From: Actinomycetota bacterium
GTDB taxonomy: Bacteria; Actinomycetota; Acidimicrobiia; Acidimicrobiales; Ilumatobacteraceae
Direction: 5' to 3'
DNA: 7,429 nucleotides
Assembly: GCA_009701105.1 (NCBI GenBank)
Contig: WLKU01000060.1
Coordinates: 1 to 7,429 of the forward strand
Shown here in pieces: positions 6,442-7,429 of the stretch (position 1 is its first letter; each line of letters opens with the position of its first letter). Below the pieces are notes generated by a model. It did not search any database, was not told the DNA's origin, and saw nothing but the letters and a program-made list of their open reading frames with translations. The position numbers and the translations under genes were made by a program.

Positions 6442-7429
6442 TGCCACGCCGCAGTGATTTGAAATCAATTTTGATTATCGGCTCAGGCCCCATTGTCATT
6501 GGGCAGGCGTGTGAGTTCGACTACTCGGGCACGCAAGCATGCCGAGTGCTGAAAGAAGAGGGCTATCGCGTGATCTTGGCCAACTCAAACCCGGCCACGA
6601 TCATGACAGACCCGGATTTTGCAGATCGTACGTACATTGAACCTCTCACTGTTGACGTGGTTGCTGCCATCATCGCAAGAGAAAAGCCAGATGCGGTTTT
6701 GCCAACGCTCGGCGGTCAGACTGCATTGAACCTTGCAATGGCGTTGCACGCCAGTGGATTAGTTGGAGTTCCAGGTACTCCTGAACTTATTGGAGCGAAT
6801 GCTGAGGCAATCGCAACAGCAGAGGATCGCGAAAAATTCAAGATCGCAATGATCGAAATTGGACTGAACGTGCCTGTGAGCGGTGTGGCTCACAACATGG
6901 AAGAGGCCTTGGTTGTGCGCGATGAAATTGGATTGCCAGCCATTATTCGTCCTGCATACATCTTGGGTGGTCGCGGCACAGGCATTGCGCATAACGAAGA
7001 AGACTTCAAAAAGATTGTTGCAGACGGTTTGTTGGCAAGCCCAATCAACGAAGTATTGATTGAAACTTCAATTGCTGGTTGGAAAGAGTATGAGCTTGAA
7101 GTGATGCGCGACCGTGCCGACAACTGCGTAATCATTTGTTCAATTGAAAATATTGATCCGATGGGGGTCCATACGGGTGACTCAATTACCGTTGCGCCTG
7201 CGATGACCCTTTCGGATGTCGAGTATCAACAGATGCGTGATGCAGCATTTGCGTGTATTAGACGTGTTGGCGTTGAGACCGGCGGATCCAATGTGCAATT
7301 TGCAGTCAACCCACTGACAGGCGAGCAGGTAGTGATCGAGATGAACCCGCGGGTTTCGCGTTCGTCGGCATTGGCATCCAAAGCAACTGGCTTTCCGATC
7401 GCCAAGATTGCTGCCAAGTTGGCAGTTGG
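6441..7429 (+). CDS. carB: Carbamoyl-phosphate synthase large subunit, N-terminal part (cut by window end)
   Basis: CarB makes carbamoyl phosphate from bicarbonate, two ATP and the ammonia supplied by CarA. The window holds 329 complete codons of a protein that is usually about 1,070-1,100 residues, so most of the first (carboxyphosphate) half is seen. The start [20 protein letters not shown] leads into [14 protein letters not shown] (21-34), SNPATIMTD (49-57) and [11 protein letters not shown] (87-97). The first ATP-grasp domain carries Arg130, Arg170, [20 protein letters not shown] (234-253), Gln286, Glu300 and Asn302 in [18 protein letters not shown]. By comparison with E. coli CarB, these include the ATP and metal ligands. 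The glycine loop reads [12 protein letters not shown] (170-181) rather than the common RPSFTLGGTGGG. The carbamate half, the oligomerisation domain and the allosteric domain lie beyond the window. The ATG overlaps the carA stop by 1 nt. Confidence 0.98.
   Translation, partial: MPRRSDLKSILIIGSGPIVIGQACEFDYSGTQACRVLKEEGYRVILANSNPATIMTDPDFADRTYIEPLTVDVVAAIIAREKPDAVLPTLGGQTALNLAMALHASGLVGVPGTPELIGANAEAIATAEDREKFKIAMIEIGLNVPVSGVAHNMEEALVVRDEIGLPAIIRPAYILGGRGTGIAHNEEDFKKIVADGLLASPINEVLIETSIAGWKEYELEVMRDRADNCVIICSIENIDPMGVHTGDSITVAPAMTLSDVEYQQMRDAAFACIRRVGVETGGSNVQFAVNPLTGEQVVIEMNPRVSRSSALASKATGFPIAKIAAKLAV

Noticed and set aside
1..7429. CRISPR arrays, insertion sequences, tRNA or rRNA genes, phage or defence genes
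   Set aside because: No repeated spacer-like units, terminal inverted repeats, transposase motifs or RNA gene signatures were seen; nearly all bases lie in recognised housekeeping genes.

Overview
This window is a compact, entirely plus-strand stretch of bacterial housekeeping DNA. It runs from translation and transcription factors (end of an M24 peptidase, efp, nusB) through a membrane protein gene into a pyrimidine biosynthesis operon (pyrR-pyrB-pyrC-carA-carB, with carB cut by the window end). The order efp-nusB-X-pyrR-pyrB-pyrC-carA-carB is that of Actinomycetota; from memory, Streptomyces has bldD at X. Base composition looks close to half GC by eye (not computed), low for that phylum. 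This suggests a lower-GC, streamlined actinobacterium, possibly Acidimicrobiia. The phylum is a fair inference from gene order and protein motifs; the class is a guess.

Layout: 2-145 is the C-terminus of a Xaa-Pro peptidase, overlapping efp (118-681). efp overlaps nusB (678-1112), and a DUF2079 polytopic membrane protein (1115-2545) follows after 2 nt, so these four read as one transcription unit. The only real gap, 2546-2625 (80 nt), holds a candidate extended -10 promoter, a perfect 6-bp hairpin, a second hairpin matching the known PyrR-binding RNA loop, and the pyrR ribosome-binding site. From there each pyr gene overlaps the next by 4 nt, 4 nt, 4 nt and 1 nt.

The genes work together. CarA and CarB make carbamoyl phosphate, PyrB joins it to aspartate, and PyrC closes the ring to dihydroorotate. 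PyrR most likely senses UMP and binds the leader hairpin to block the first ribosome-binding site, and the overlaps could pass that block to the whole operon. No CRISPR array, mobile element, tRNA, rRNA or defence system is visible, and I found no sign of an undescribed system. The points most worth a second look are the leader RNA architecture and the DUF2079 gene in the position bldD holds in Streptomyces.
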